The notes beneath the pieces are model-generated. The model was not told where the DNA came from and did no database searches. It saw nothing but the letters and a program-made list of their open reading frames with translations. Shown in pieces: positions 18,621 through 27,351 of a DNA stretch of 64,000 nucleotides. Both the position numbers and the translations under genes were made by a program. Source of the DNA: Kaistia adipata DSM 17808 (GTDB taxonomy: Bacteria; Pseudomonadota; Alphaproteobacteria; Rhizobiales; Kaistiaceae); contig NZ_KE383991.1 of NCBI RefSeq assembly GCF_000423225.1, forward strand, positions 134,217 to 198,216, read 5' to 3'. Each line of letters begins with the position of its first letter. Position 1 is the stretch's first letter.

Positions 18621-19181
18621 ATGAGCGGCACGGACGACGAAGCGCTTCTCGCGCGGATCGCCAAAGGCGACCAGACGGCGATGCGGTCGCTGTTCGCCGC
18701 CCATCAGCTGCGCGTCCATCGCTTCGTGCTGCGGCTGGTCCGCCGCGAGGATGTCGCCGAGGACGTCGTCACCGAGGTATTCCTCGATGTCTGGCGCCAG
18801 GCGGCGAAGTTCGAGGGGCGCGCCAGCGTCTCGACCTGGCTGCTCTCGATCGCCCGCTTCAAGGCCTACTCGGCGCTTCGCCGCCGCACCGAGGCGCCGC
18901 TCGACGAGGAATTCGCCGAGACGATCGAGGATCAGGACGACACGCCGGAGGTTTCGCTGCAGAAGACGGACAAGGCCGGGGTGCTGCGCGCCTGCATCGG
19001 CCGGCTGTCGCTGGAGCACCGCGAGGTGATCGACCTCGTCTACTACCAGGAAAAGTCGATCGAGGACGTCAGCCGCATCGTCGGCATACCGGAGAATACG
19101 GTGAAGACCCGCGTGTTCCACGCCCGCAAGCGGCTGTCGGAACTCTGCCGGGACGCCGGACTGGACAGAGGTTGGCCATGA
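18621..19181 (+). CDS. ECF-type RNA polymerase sigma factor
   Basis: 186 residues with sigma-70 region 2 (about 20-90, with DVAEDVVTEVFLDVWRQA and FEGRASVSTWLLSIARFKA) and region 4 (about 120-175, LSLEHREVIDLVYYQEKSIEDVSRIVGIPENTVKTRVFHARKRL in outline). There is no region 1.1 or 3, so it is an ECF (group 4) sigma. The stop overlaps the next start (ATGA at 19178-19181), the usual arrangement with a cognate anti-sigma factor. The stimulus is unknown. Confidence 0.93.
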   Translation: MSGTDDEALLARIAKGDQTAMRSLFAAHQLRVHRFVLRLVRREDVAEDVVTEVFLDVWRQAAKFEGRASVSTWLLSIARFKAYSALRRRTEAPLDEEFAETIEDQDDTPEVSLQKTDKAGVLRACIGRLSLEHREVIDLVYYQEKSIEDVSRIVGIPENTVKTRVFHARKRLSELCRDAGLDRGWP

Positions 19182-19855
19182 CAACGCCCACAATCGACGA
19201 ACCCGGACGGATCGAGGCGCTGCTGCCGTGGTATGCGGCCGGCACCCTCTCCGCGGAAGAGCGGCTCGAGGTCGAGGCGGCGCTGGCCGAGGACCCGCTG
19301 CTGCGGGCCCAGCTCGAACGCATCGAGGAAGAGCGGATGGCGACGATCGCCGACGCCGAGGCAATGCCCCTGCCCTCGCGCCAGATGGCCGACCGGCTGT
19401 TCGCCGAGATCGCCGCCACGGCGCCGGTGCAGAGGCCGTCCTGGAGCGAGCGGCTGCTCGCCCCGCTCGGCAACTGGCTCGCCGCGCTGACCGCCCCGCA
19501 GCTCGGCATGGGGGCGGCGGCCGCGGCCATCGCGCTGCTCGTGCTCGGCGGCGTCGTCGGCGGCACGATCGGCGGCCGCGGGGTAACGGGAGGTTACCAG
19601 ACCGCTTCCGGCCCCGAAGCTGTTAACCCCTCCGGCGCCTTCCTGCTCGTCGCCTTCGAGCCCGACGCAAAGGCGGCCGACATCGAGACGCTGGTCGGCT
19701 CGCTCAACGCCGCCATCGTCGACGGCCCCCGCGCCGGCGGCCTCTACAAACTCCGGATCGGCGAGGAAAGCCTGAGCGCGGAGGAGCGCGAGATGGTGCA
19801 GCAGAAGCTCGCCGCCGCGAAGGGCGTGGTGAAGCTGGTCATAGCCGCCCCCTGA
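19178..19855 (+). CDS. Membrane-anchored anti-sigma factor
   Basis: 225 residues. A cytoplasmic N-terminal helical part (1-100, beginning 'RIEALLPWYAAGTLSAEERLEVEAAL', an anti-sigma-like helical domain without a clear zinc motif) is followed by one membrane segment (about 108-133) and a periplasmic domain of about 80 residues. That domain contains 'LLVAFEPDAKAADIETLV', 'AAIVDGPRAGGLYKLRIG' and a final beta strand, an alternating alpha/beta pattern reminiscent of inhibitor/propeptide folds (inference). It starts within the sigma stop codon, so the two are co-translated. Likely releases the sigma factor on an envelope signal. Confidence 0.85.
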   Translation: MTTPTIDEPGRIEALLPWYAAGTLSAEERLEVEAALAEDPLLRAQLERIEEERMATIADAEAMPLPSRQMADRLFAEIAATAPVQRPSWSERLLAPLGNWLAALTAPQLGMGAAAAAIALLVLGGVVGGTIGGRGVTGGYQTASGPEAVNPSGAFLLVAFEPDAKAADIETLVGSLNAAIVDGPRAGGLYKLRIGEESLSAEEREMVQQKLAAAKGVVKLVIAAP

Positions 19856-19907
19856 GGGGCGGTTCACACTGACATCCATTGCAACGGTTTTCGCCGGGAG
19901 CGACGCC

Positions 19908-21437
19908 ATGACGACGCGCCGTATCGGACTGATTTCCCTCGCTTTCGCGGTGCTGGCGACGACGCCGCTGCCGCAGGCGGTGGCCCAGCAGCGCCTCCTG
20001 GTGGCGCAATCCATGCCGCAGTCCTCGGACGGCGACGACGACTGGCGCCGCCGCCAAAAGCGGCCGCGTCCCGAGCAACCCGACCGGCCGCAACGGCCGC
20101 AGCGACCGCGCTACCCCGATGTCGTCGGCCCGGTCATCCTGCTGGCACCCGTCATCCTGCAGGGTAGCGAGCGCGAGGTGGCACCGCCGCCCGGCGTCGA
20201 GCGCCCGCAGCCGCGCAAGCCCCGCCAGCAGGCCGCCCGCCCCGCCAAGCCGAACAAGACCGCCAGGAAGCCAGCCCAGAGGAAGCCTGCTCCGGCGAAG
20301 CGCGCCCCTGTCCAGGCCGTCGCGGCCGCCGCCCCGCATGTCGCCGGCGAGGTGCTGTTCACGACCAGCTCGCCGGAATCGACCGAGGCGATCTTGAAGC
20401 GCCACCGCCTGACCCGGATCGAGAGCGTCGATCTGGAGCTGACCGGCACGACGATCACCCGCGCCCGCGTCCGGAAAGGCTCCAGCGCGGCGCGGACATT
20501 GCGCGCGCTCCGGGCCGAAAAGACCATCGTTTCCAGCGAGTTGAACCACCTGTTCACCCTGCAGGCCGAGCCGGATGCGGCCTCGAAGCGCGACCTCGCC
20601 AGCGTGCAATATGCGCCGACGAAGCTGCGCCTCGCCGAAGCGCACGCGGTCACGGAGGGGCAGTCCGTCCTCGTCGCGATCATCGATTCCGGCATCGACG
20701 GCAGCCATCCCGAGCTTGCTGGCTCGCTCGATCCGGCCAGCCCGACCCGGACGATCGGTCCGCACGGCACGGCGATCGCCGGCGTCATCGCCGCGCATCA
20801 GCGCCTCGTCAGCGCGGCGCCGAAGGTCCGCATCCTCGGCTTCGACAGCTTCACCGGCCGCGACGGCGTCCCCGCCAACGGCGCCACCCTCGACATCCTG
20901 AAGAGCCTGGACAAGGCCGCAAAGGCAGGCGCCCGCATCGTCAATCTGAGCTTCGCCGGTCCCGAGGATGCCATGCTTTCCGCCGGCCTCGCCGCCGCGC
21001 GCGAGCGGGGTATCGTGCTGATCGCCGCGGCAGGCAACAACGGCCCGAAGGCGGCACCCGCCTATCCGGCCGCGCACCCGGCCGTGATCGCGGTCACCGC
21101 CACCGATCCGGCCGACGCGATCTACAAATCGGCCAATCGCGGCGGCTATGTCGCGCTCGCGGCCCCCGGCGTCGACATCCTGGCGGCGGCGCCGAAGGGC
21201 GAATACACCCAGCTTTCCGGCACGTCGTTCGCGGCCGCCCAGGTCAGCGGCGTCGCGGCGCTGCTGCTCGAACGCGCGCCGAAACTGACGCCGGACGCCA
21301 TGCGCGCCATCCTGACCGAGACGGCGCGCGACCTCGGCAAGCCCGGCCGCGACGACGTCTTCGGCGCCGGCCTCGTCGATGCGGCGGCGGCGATCGAAGC
21401 CGTAACCGCCGCGACCGCCAGCGCGGCGCTGCAGTAG
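19908..21437 (+). CDS. Secreted S8 (subtilisin-like) serine protease
   Basis: 509 residues. Signal peptide (1-26), a low-complexity Arg/Pro/Lys/Ala-rich linker (about 45-140), a propeptide-like alpha/beta segment (about 145-220), then the catalytic domain. The triad is visible: Asp260 in AIIDSGIDG, His286 in PHGTAIAGVI, Ser440 in SGTSFAAAQVSG, with oxyanion Asn377 in AAGNNG. It lacks a C-terminal membrane anchor. It lies 52 nt after the anti-sigma gene on the same strand, so a shared transcript with the sigma/anti-sigma pair is likely. It may process the anti-sigma factor or be an output of the regulon; neither is shown by the sequence. Confidence 0.9.
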   Translation: MTTRRIGLISLAFAVLATTPLPQAVAQQRLLVAQSMPQSSDGDDDWRRRQKRPRPEQPDRPQRPQRPRYPDVVGPVILLAPVILQGSEREVAPPPGVERPQPRKPRQQAARPAKPNKTARKPAQRKPAPAKRAPVQAVAAAAPHVAGEVLFTTSSPESTEAILKRHRLTRIESVDLELTGTTITRARVRKGSSAARTLRALRAEKTIVSSELNHLFTLQAEPDAASKRDLASVQYAPTKLRLAEAHAVTEGQSVLVAIIDSGIDGSHPELAGSLDPASPTRTIGPHGTAIAGVIAAHQRLVSAAPKVRILGFDSFTGRDGVPANGATLDILKSLDKAAKAGARIVNLSFAGPEDAMLSAGLAAARERGIVLIAAAGNNGPKAAPAYPAAHPAVIAVTATDPADAIYKSANRGGYVALAAPGVDILAAAPKGEYTQLSGTSFAAAQVSGVAALLLERAPKLTPDAMRAILTETARDLGKPGRDDVFGAGLVDAAAAIEAVTAATASAALQ

Positions 21438-21471
21438 CGTCAGGCCAACGTCGCCTTCATCCCCCGCTCCT

Positions 21472-21579
21472 CCGTCATCCCTGCGCAAGCAGGGATCCAT
21501 CGGCGGGATGGGCCTCGGCCAACCCTGCGCAACAGAGGACTGGCCCATACGTGGATCCCTGCTTGCGCAGGGATGACGG
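21472..21579. repeat. Inverted pair of a 28-bp hairpin repeat
   Basis: Arms 21472-21499 and 21552-21579 are perfect 28-bp reverse complements. Each contains its own hairpin (ATCCCTGC-GCAA-GCAGGGAT). The same 28 bp recur exactly at 42048-42075. The position, after the S8 gene and facing the metal ATPase stop, is also suitable for bidirectional termination. This is a REP-like dispersed repeat of the GTCATCC...GGATCCA type common in alphaproteobacteria. Confidence 0.85.
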
Positions 21580-21632
21580 CCGCCTCTCGGCCCGTTGGAG
21601 CCCTGCACAGCCGTCCGGGAGAGGCTCCGCCC

Positions 21633-23921
21633 CTACCCCTTCTTCGGGACCAGCAGCGTCAGCGCGTTGATCGTCACCAGCACCGTGGCGCCGGTGTCGG
21701 CCAGGATCGCCGGCCAGAGGCCGGTGATGCCGAGGATCGTCGTCACCAGGAAGACCGCCTTGAGCCCGAGCGCGATGACGATGTTCTGATGGATGTTGCG
21801 CATCGTCCGCCGCGCCAGCCGGACCAGCCGGGCGACGTCGGCGACATTGTTGTTGAGGATCGCCGCGTCGGCCGTCTCCAGCGCCACGTCGGTGCCGCCG
21901 CCCATGGCGATGCCGACATCGGCGGCGGCGAGCGCCGGCGCGTCGTTGATGCCGTCGCCGACCTTCGCCACCTTGGCGCCGCCGGCCTGCAGCTCGCGGA
22001 TGATGCGCTGCTTGTCCTGCGGCAGCAGCTCGGCCCGGACCTCGATGCCGAGATCGTCGCCGACCGCCTTCGCCGCGCGGGCGTTGTCGCCGGTCAGCAT
22101 GACCGGCGCGACGTCGAGCGATTTTAGCGCGGCCAGGCCATCCCGCGCATCGGCGCGCGGACCGTCGCGCATGGCGATGACACCGACGATCGCGTCGTTG
22201 ACGAGCAGGACCGAGACGCTCTTGCCCTCGCCGCCCAGCGCGGCGATCGCCGCGTCCTGATCGGCGGTGAGCGGCGTGATCGCGGCCGCGGCCGCCGCCG
22301 AGGCCAGCATCAGGCTGTCCGCGCCGACCTTGCCGGTCATGCCCTTGCCGGCGACGGCGGCGATCTCCTGCGCCGAGCCCGGTGCCACGGCCATGTCCGC
22401 CGCCTTCGCCAGGATGGCCTGGGCGAGCGGATGGTTGGAGCCGACCTCGAGCGCGGCGGCGAGGCCGATCACCTCCGCCTCGGACCGGCCATAGCCGATG
22501 ATGTCGCTGACGACGGGACGACCGAGTGTCAGCGTGCCGGTCTTGTCGAAGGCGGCATGATGGATGCCGGCGAGCGTTTCGAGCACGGCGCCGCCCTTCA
22601 TCAGCAAGCCCTGCCGCGCGCCCGAGGCGAGGCCGGCTGCGATCGCCGCGGGCGTCGAGATGACGAGCGCGCAGGGGCAGCCGATCAGCAGGATGGCGAG
22701 GCCCTTGTAGACCCATTCGCTCCAGCTCGCGCCAACGACGAGCGGCGGCAGGATCGCCACCAGCGCGCCGACGACGAGCACGGCCGGCGTGTACCAACGC
22801 GAGAAGCGGTCGATGAAGCGTTCGGTCGGCGCCTTCGCCTCCTGCGCCTCCTCGACCAGGCGGACGATGCGGGCAATCGTGTTGTCGGCGGCGATGGCGG
22901 TCACCTCGACGCGGATGAGGCCATCGGTGTTGATCGTGCCGGCGAAGACGGAATCACCGACGCCCTTGCGCTTCGGCACGCTCTCGCCGGTGACCGGCGC
23001 CTCGTCGATCGCGCTTTCGCCTTCGAGAATCCGGCCGTCGGCGGCGATGCGATCGCCGGGGCGGATCTGCAGGATCGCGCCCACCGCGAGAGCGGATGCC
23101 GGGACTTCGCGGATGCCGCCGGCTTCCTCGACGCGGGCCGTCTCCGGCAGCAGGTTGGAAAGCGCGCGAATGCTGGTGCGCGCCCGGCGCGCCGCCACGC
23201 CCTCGAGCAATTCGCCGATCAGGAACAGGAACACGACCATCGCCGCCTCCTCGGCCGCGCCGATGATGACGGCGCCGATCGCGGCGATCGTCATCAGCGT
23301 CTCGATCGAGAACGGCGTGCCATAGCGCGCGGCCATGAAGGCGCGGCGGGCGATCGGAATCAGTCCGACCAGCATGGCGACGGCGAAGGTGGTCGCCCGG
23401 ATCTCGGGAACGACATAGGCGACAAGGAAGGCTGCGACGATCGCGGCGCCGGCCGCGAGCGTCAGGCGCGCCTTCTTCGTCTGCCACCAGGCGCCATCGT
23501 CCTCGCCGACGTCATGCCCATGCAGGTCGAGCGGAGGCGCCGCCGTCGCCGCGACGGCGGGCGCCTGGCCGTGGCCGTGGCTGTGTTCATGAGCATCATG
23601 GTCATGATCAAGATCGTGGTCATGGGCCCCGTGACCATGGTCGTGACCGCCGCAGCAGGCATCGTGGTCGTGGTCATTCTGGGCCGGGGCCGGCGCGGCA
23701 CGGCCGGCGAGCGGCGCGATGCCGTAGCCGAGCTTGGCGACGATCTTCTGGATCGGGTCCGCCGGATCGACCGCCTCGCCCCGCCGCACGGTCATCGTGC
23801 CGGCCGACACCGAAACCGAGACGTCCTCGACGCCGTCGATGCGCCGGACGGCGGTGTCGATCTTCTGCGCGCAGGAGGCGCAGTCCATGCCCGTGATGCG
23901 GTAGCGGTCCTGAATTCCCAT
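21633..23921 (-). CDS. zntA: Heavy-metal exporting P1B-ATPase (Zn/Cd/Pb type)
   Basis: 762 residues. An N-terminal HMA domain with GMDCASC (Cys14, Cys17) is followed by a long His/Asp-rich linker (about 80-120, many HDH repeats), eight predicted membrane segments, the ion-transport motif Cys415-Pro-Cys417, the phosphorylation motif DKTGT at Asp459, a 'NHPLA' (HP locus) motif and 'GDGINDAPALAAADVGIAMG'. The CPC motif with HMA and His-rich linker places it in the ZntA/CadA group that expels Zn2+, Cd2+ or Pb2+. It is divergent from a MerR-type regulator and has a MerR-type promoter. Confidence 0.93.
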   Translation of the reverse strand: MGIQDRYRITGMDCASCAQKIDTAVRRIDGVEDVSVSVSAGTMTVRRGEAVDPADPIQKIVAKLGYGIAPLAGRAAPAPAQNDHDHDACCGGHDHGHGAHDHDLDHDHDAHEHSHGHGQAPAVAATAAPPLDLHGHDVGEDDGAWWQTKKARLTLAAGAAIVAAFLVAYVVPEIRATTFAVAMLVGLIPIARRAFMAARYGTPFSIETLMTIAAIGAVIIGAAEEAAMVVFLFLIGELLEGVAARRARTSIRALSNLLPETARVEEAGGIREVPASALAVGAILQIRPGDRIAADGRILEGESAIDEAPVTGESVPKRKGVGDSVFAGTINTDGLIRVEVTAIAADNTIARIVRLVEEAQEAKAPTERFIDRFSRWYTPAVLVVGALVAILPPLVVGASWSEWVYKGLAILLIGCPCALVISTPAAIAAGLASGARQGLLMKGGAVLETLAGIHHAAFDKTGTLTLGRPVVSDIIGYGRSEAEVIGLAAALEVGSNHPLAQAILAKAADMAVAPGSAQEIAAVAGKGMTGKVGADSLMLASAAAAAAITPLTADQDAAIAALGGEGKSVSVLLVNDAIVGVIAMRDGPRADARDGLAALKSLDVAPVMLTGDNARAAKAVGDDLGIEVRAELLPQDKQRIIRELQAGGAKVAKVGDGINDAPALAAADVGIAMGGGTDVALETADAAILNNNVADVARLVRLARRTMRNIHQNIVIALGLKAVFLVTTILGITGLWPAILADTGATVLVTINALTLLVPKKG

Positions 23922-23975
23922 GGTCTCTCTCGAATTCAGCCTGGTGGTGCAAGGCTCTTGTGTGGTTCGAAAACG

Positions 23976-24006
23976 ACCCTACATCCTCTAGTGACTAGAG
24001 GATCAA
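23976..24006 (-). promoter_or_regulatory. MerR-type operator/promoter of the metal ATPase gene
   Basis: Minus strand: -35 TTGATC (24001-24006), a 19-nt spacer made of the dyad ATCCTCTAG-N3-CTAGAGGAT, and -10 TAGGGT (23976-23981). The over-long spacer with a centred palindrome is the hallmark of promoters activated by MerR proteins through DNA untwisting; the dyad resembles PbrR/CadR operators. It overlaps the regulator's ribosome binding site, so autoregulation is likely. Confidence 0.88.
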
Positions 24007-24018
24007 GAGGTGAATTCG

Positions 24019-24444
24019 ATGAGCAGTTCGGTTCCGATCGGCACGGTTTCCCGCGAGACGGGCATCAAGGTGCCCACCATCCGCTACTATGAGGAAGTCG
24101 GGCTGCTGCCCTCGCCGGCCCGCACCGACAGCAACCGGCGCAGCTATGACGCCGCCGCCGTCCAGCGCCTGCGCTTCATCCGCCATGCCCGCGAGCTCGG
24201 CTTCGAGGTCGAGGCGATCCGGCAGTTGCTGACGCTCTCCGACCAGCCGGACCGCTCCTGCGCCGAGGTCGACGGCATCGCCCGCAGTCATCTGAAGGAA
24301 ATCGACGAGAAGATCGCCCGGCTGACGGCGCTCCGCCAGGAGGTGCAGCGCATGGTCGACGAGGGCGCGCACGGCCGCGTCGCCGAATGCCGCGTCATCG
24401 AGGTGCTCGGCGACCACACGGCCTGCCTGCACGACGCGCATTGA
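24019..24444 (+). CDS. MerR family metal-responsive regulator (ZntR/CadR/PbrR group)
   Basis: 141 residues. N-terminal winged HTH (IGTVSRETGIKVPTIRYYEEVGLL), a dimerisation helix (HLKEIDEKIARLTALRQEV), and Cys ligands for metal: one before the long helix (SCAEVD) and two at the C-terminus (ECRVIEVLGDHTACLH). That Cys spacing is typical of Zn/Cd/Pb sensors, not CueR. ATG 24019 is 8 nt after AAGAGG; GTG 24010 is the alternative. It regulates the divergent ATPase through the dyad at 23976-24006. Confidence 0.9.
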   Translation: MSSSVPIGTVSRETGIKVPTIRYYEEVGLLPSPARTDSNRRSYDAAAVQRLRFIRHARELGFEVEAIRQLLTLSDQPDRSCAEVDGIARSHLKEIDEKIARLTALRQEVQRMVDEGAHGRVAECRVIEVLGDHTACLHDAH

Positions 24445-24518
24445 GGATTGGACGACTTGGTGCGTTGCTGACGGATCGGTTTGCCGCGCGTCGATTACCG
24501 CAACACTCGCAACGGAAT

Positions 24519-24546
24519 GCGGACCCCGGGCGAGCCCGGGATCCGC
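24519..24546. terminator. Palindromic hairpin between convergent genes
   Basis: GCGGACCCCGGG-CGAG-CCCGGGATCCGC folds into a 12-bp stem with a single mismatch. It lies between the regulator stop (24444) and the SMP-30 stop (24559), and can act on both strands. Its GGATCC(G) edge resembles the hairpin-repeat family listed elsewhere. No T-run. Confidence 0.5.
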
Positions 24547-24558
24547 ACTGGAACAGAC

Positions 24559-25485
24559 CTACTTCGCCGCCGGCCGCTTGGCCGCCTGGGTGTTCAGGTA
24601 AACGGCGTAGAGGCTCGTCGTGCCGCAGATATAGAGGCGGTTGCGCTTGCGGGCGCCGAACTCGACGTTAGCCACCACCTCGGGGATCTTGATCTTGCCG
24701 AGAAGCGTGCCGTCCGGCGCATAGCAGTTCACGCCGTCGCCGGCCGAGCTCCAGAGGTTGCCGCTGGCGTCGACGCGGAAGCCGTCGAACAGGCCGAAAT
24801 CGCAGGTGGCGAAATGCCGGCCCGCGCCGACCGACTTGCCATCCGCCGCGACCGGATAGGCGCGGATGTCGGGCGAGCAGTCGGCCACGTGGGTCGCGCC
24901 GGTGTCGGCGACGTAGAGGATCGACTCGTCAGGCGAGAAGGCGAGTCCGTTCGGGCGCACCATGTCGGTGATCACCGCCGTGACGGCGCCGGTGGCCGGA
25001 TCGATGCGGTAGACGTTGCAGGCGCCGATCTCGCTCTCCGCCCTGTCGCCCTCATATTCGCCGTCGATGCCGTAGCTCGGATCGGTGAACCAGATCGAGC
25101 CGTCCGACTTGACGACGGCGTCGTTCGGCGAGTTGAGCTTCTTGCCGTTGAAACTGTCGGCGAGAACCTTGCGCGAGCCGTCATGCTCGATGCGGGTCAC
25201 CGCGCGGCCGCGATGCTCGCAGGCGACGAGCCGCCCCTCGAGATCGACCGTGTGGCCGTTCTGGTTGTTGCAGGGAGAAGCGAAAACCGACACCGAGCCG
25301 TCCGTCTCGTCATAGCGCATCAGCCGATCGTTCGGGATGTCCGACCAGATCAGGTACTTGCCGGCCGGGAAATAGGCAGGGCCCTCCGCCCAGCGGCAGC
25401 CCTCGGCCAGCTTCTCGACATGCACGTTGCCCATGGCCAGGCGACGGAAGCGATCGTCATAGACAACGTAATCCTTGGTGAGCAT
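24559..25485 (-). CDS. SMP-30/gluconolactonase family protein
   Basis: 308 residues, a six-bladed beta-propeller hydrolase family. Metal-site motifs are present: WAEGPAYF (Glu), LNSPNDAVV (Asn), 'MVRPNGLAFSPDE' (Asn) and FDGFRVDASG (Asp). Family members hydrolyse sugar lactones such as gluconolactone; the substrate here is unknown. It begins at ATG 25485 after GAGGAGGGGA. No sugar dehydrogenase or transporter is adjacent, so no pathway can be assigned. Confidence 0.88.
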   Translation of the reverse strand: MLTKDYVVYDDRFRRLAMGNVHVEKLAEGCRWAEGPAYFPAGKYLIWSDIPNDRLMRYDETDGSVSVFASPCNNQNGHTVDLEGRLVACEHRGRAVTRIEHDGSRKVLADSFNGKKLNSPNDAVVKSDGSIWFTDPSYGIDGEYEGDRAESEIGACNVYRIDPATGAVTAVITDMVRPNGLAFSPDESILYVADTGATHVADCSPDIRAYPVAADGKSVGAGRHFATCDFGLFDGFRVDASGNLWSSAGDGVNCYAPDGTLLGKIKIPEVVANVEFGARKRNRLYICGTTSLYAVYLNTQAAKRPAAK

Positions 25486-25675
25486 GTCCCCTCCTCGAAT
25501 TGCTCAGGTCATCGGATGACCACGGAGCATAGGCCAACGAACCTTTGTCGCAAGGCCTCGCCGCCGAAGCGCCCGGCTCAGCGGCACATAGACAGACTGT
25601 TCACCGAACGCCGTCTTTCAAAAAATGCTCAGGCCGCCGAATTATGATGCAGTGCAAATGAAGGAAAGCCTCATC

Positions 25676-26293
25676 ATGACCAAGGTCCTCGTTCTCTACT
25701 ATTCCGCCTATGGCCACATCGAGAAGATGGCCGAGGCCGTCGCCGAGGGCGCCCGCTCCACCGGCGCCAAGGTCGACATCAAGCGCGTGCCCGAGCTGGT
25801 GCCCGAAGACGTCGCCAGGGCCTCCTACTACAAGATGGACCAGGCCGCCCCGATCGCCACGCCCGCCGACCTCGTCAACTACGACGCGATCATCGTCGGC
25901 GCCGGCACGCGCTTCGGCACGGTCGCCTCGCAGATGCGCAATTTCTGGGACCAGACCGGCGGTCTGTGGGCCCAGGGCAAGCTGGTCGGCAAGGTCGGCT
26001 CGATGTTCACCTCCTCGGCGACGCAGCATGGCGGCCAGGAATCGACCATCCTCGGCTTCATCCCGACCCTCCTGCATCACGGCCTCGCCTATGTCGGCCT
26101 GCCCTACGCCTTCCAGGGTCAGATGGGCGTCGAAGCGGTGAAGGGCGGCTCGCCCTACGGCGCCTCGACCATCACCGATGGCGACGGCAGCCGCCAGCCT
26201 TCGGCCGTCGAGCTCGACGCCGCCCGCTATCAGGGCGCCCATGTCGCTGCGATCGCCGCCAAGGTTGCCGCCAAGGTCGCCGAGCCGGCCTGA
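25676..26293 (+). CDS. wrbA: NAD(P)H:quinone oxidoreductase, WrbA family
   Basis: 205 residues, flavodoxin-like. The FMN-binding loop '[17 protein letters not shown]', '[21 protein letters not shown]' and '[12 protein letters not shown]' are all WrbA signatures. It reduces quinones by two electrons, protecting against redox cycling; it is a cytoplasmic tetramer. ATG 25676 is preceded by AAGGAAAG, so the longer in-frame start at 25625 is rejected. Confidence 0.95.
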   Translation: MTKVLVLYYSAYGHIEKMAEAVAEGARSTGAKVDIKRVPELVPEDVARASYYKMDQAAPIATPADLVNYDAIIVGAGTRFGTVASQMRNFWDQTGGLWAQGKLVGKVGSMFTSSATQHGGQESTILGFIPTLLHHGLAYVGLPYAFQGQMGVEAVKGGSPYGASTITDGDGSRQPSAVELDAARYQGAHVAAIAAKVAAKVAEPA

Positions 26294-26333
26294 AGCTAGC
26301 CGCGCCCTCTCCTTCAGACGCGGCGCACTGGAG

Positions 26334-26361
26334 ACGCCCCGGCCCCGTGCCGGGGCGTTTT
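26334..26361 (+). terminator. Rho-independent terminator after wrbA
   Basis: Ten-bp stem ACGCCCCGGC / GCCGGGGCGT followed directly by TTTTC, 40 nt after the wrbA stop. Confidence 0.88.
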
Positions 26362-26420
26362 CGTCCGCAACCGAATCGTCGGGGTCGCTGCTTGAACCCC
26401 GGCCCCGATCCCGCTAGCTC

Positions 26421-27338
26421 ATGCGCATGAGCTCCATCACATTCGAGCGCGAGTTCGATCCCGCGCATGGCCGCGCCGTTCCGATCGGCGACAATGTCCG
26501 GCGCCTGACGGCGCCGAATGGCGGGCCGTTCACCCAGCACGGCACGAACAGCTACATCATCGGCCGCGGCCGCGTCGCGGTCATCGACCCCGGACCGGAC
26601 GATCCCGCCCATATCGAGGCCATTCTCCGCGCCACGACGGGCGAGGAAATCAGCCACATCGTCATCACCCATACCCACCGCGACCATTCGCCCGGTGCGG
26701 CGCTGCTCAAGGCCGAAACCGGCGCGACCCTGCTCGGCGAGGGACCGCATCGCCTCGCCCGCCCCCTGGCGCTCGGCGAGATCCATATGCTCGATGCCAG
26801 CGGCGACACGGACTTCGTGCCGGACAAGCGCCTCGTCGACGGCGAGCGGATCGAGGGCGACGGATGGGCGCTGACCGCGATCGCCACGCCCGGCCATGCC
26901 GCCAACCATCTCGCCTTCGCGCTCGACGACAGCCCGCTGCTCTTCTCCGGCGACCATGTGATGAAGTGGGCGACGACCATCGTCGCGCCGCCGGACGGCG
27001 CCATGGCCGACTACATGGCCTCGCTCGACCGCCTGGCCGAACGGCCGGAGACGATCTACCTGCCCGGCCACGGGGAGCCGGTCGAGGACGCGCCCGGCTT
27101 CGTGCGCGCGCTCAAGGCGCATCGGCGGATGCGGGAAGCGGCGATCGTGGAGCGCATCGCGCGCGGCGACCGCCGGATCCCCGAGATCGTCAGCGCCATC
27201 TATCGCGATACGCCAAGGGCGCTGCATGGCGCGGCGGCGCTTTCCGTCCTCGCCCATATCGAGGACCTCGTCGTTCGGGAAAGACTGCGCGCGCCAGAGG
27301 GCGTCACGCTCACCGGGCGGTTCGAGCCCGTCGCCTGA
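26421..27338 (+). CDS. MBL-fold metallo-hydrolase (LACTB2-like)
   Basis: 305 residues. The metallo-beta-lactamase core motif is THTHRDHSPG, with further ligands in 'ATPGHAANHL', 'FSGDHVM' and 'LPGHGEP'. The N-terminal 'QHGTNSYIIG' and C-terminal helical region match the LACTB2-like branch, which includes endoribonucleases and hydrolases in other organisms. Two ATG codons (26421, 26427) are possible; neither has a clear ribosome binding site. It ends 13 nt before a convergent gene. Confidence 0.82.
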   Translation: MRMSSITFEREFDPAHGRAVPIGDNVRRLTAPNGGPFTQHGTNSYIIGRGRVAVIDPGPDDPAHIEAILRATTGEEISHIVITHTHRDHSPGAALLKAETGATLLGEGPHRLARPLALGEIHMLDASGDTDFVPDKRLVDGERIEGDGWALTAIATPGHAANHLAFALDDSPLLFSGDHVMKWATTIVAPPDGAMADYMASLDRLAERPETIYLPGHGEPVEDAPGFVRALKAHRRMREAAIVERIARGDRRIPEIVSAIYRDTPRALHGAAALSVLAHIEDLVVRERLRAPEGVTLTGRFEPVA

Positions 27339-27351
27339 CGATCCGGCCCAG

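Noticed and set aside
17835-19364. Upstream extension of the minus-strand MFS gene to 893 codons
   Set aside because: Only the part after 17834 is conserved; the extension is antisense to the Gly/His-rich and sigma-factor genes.
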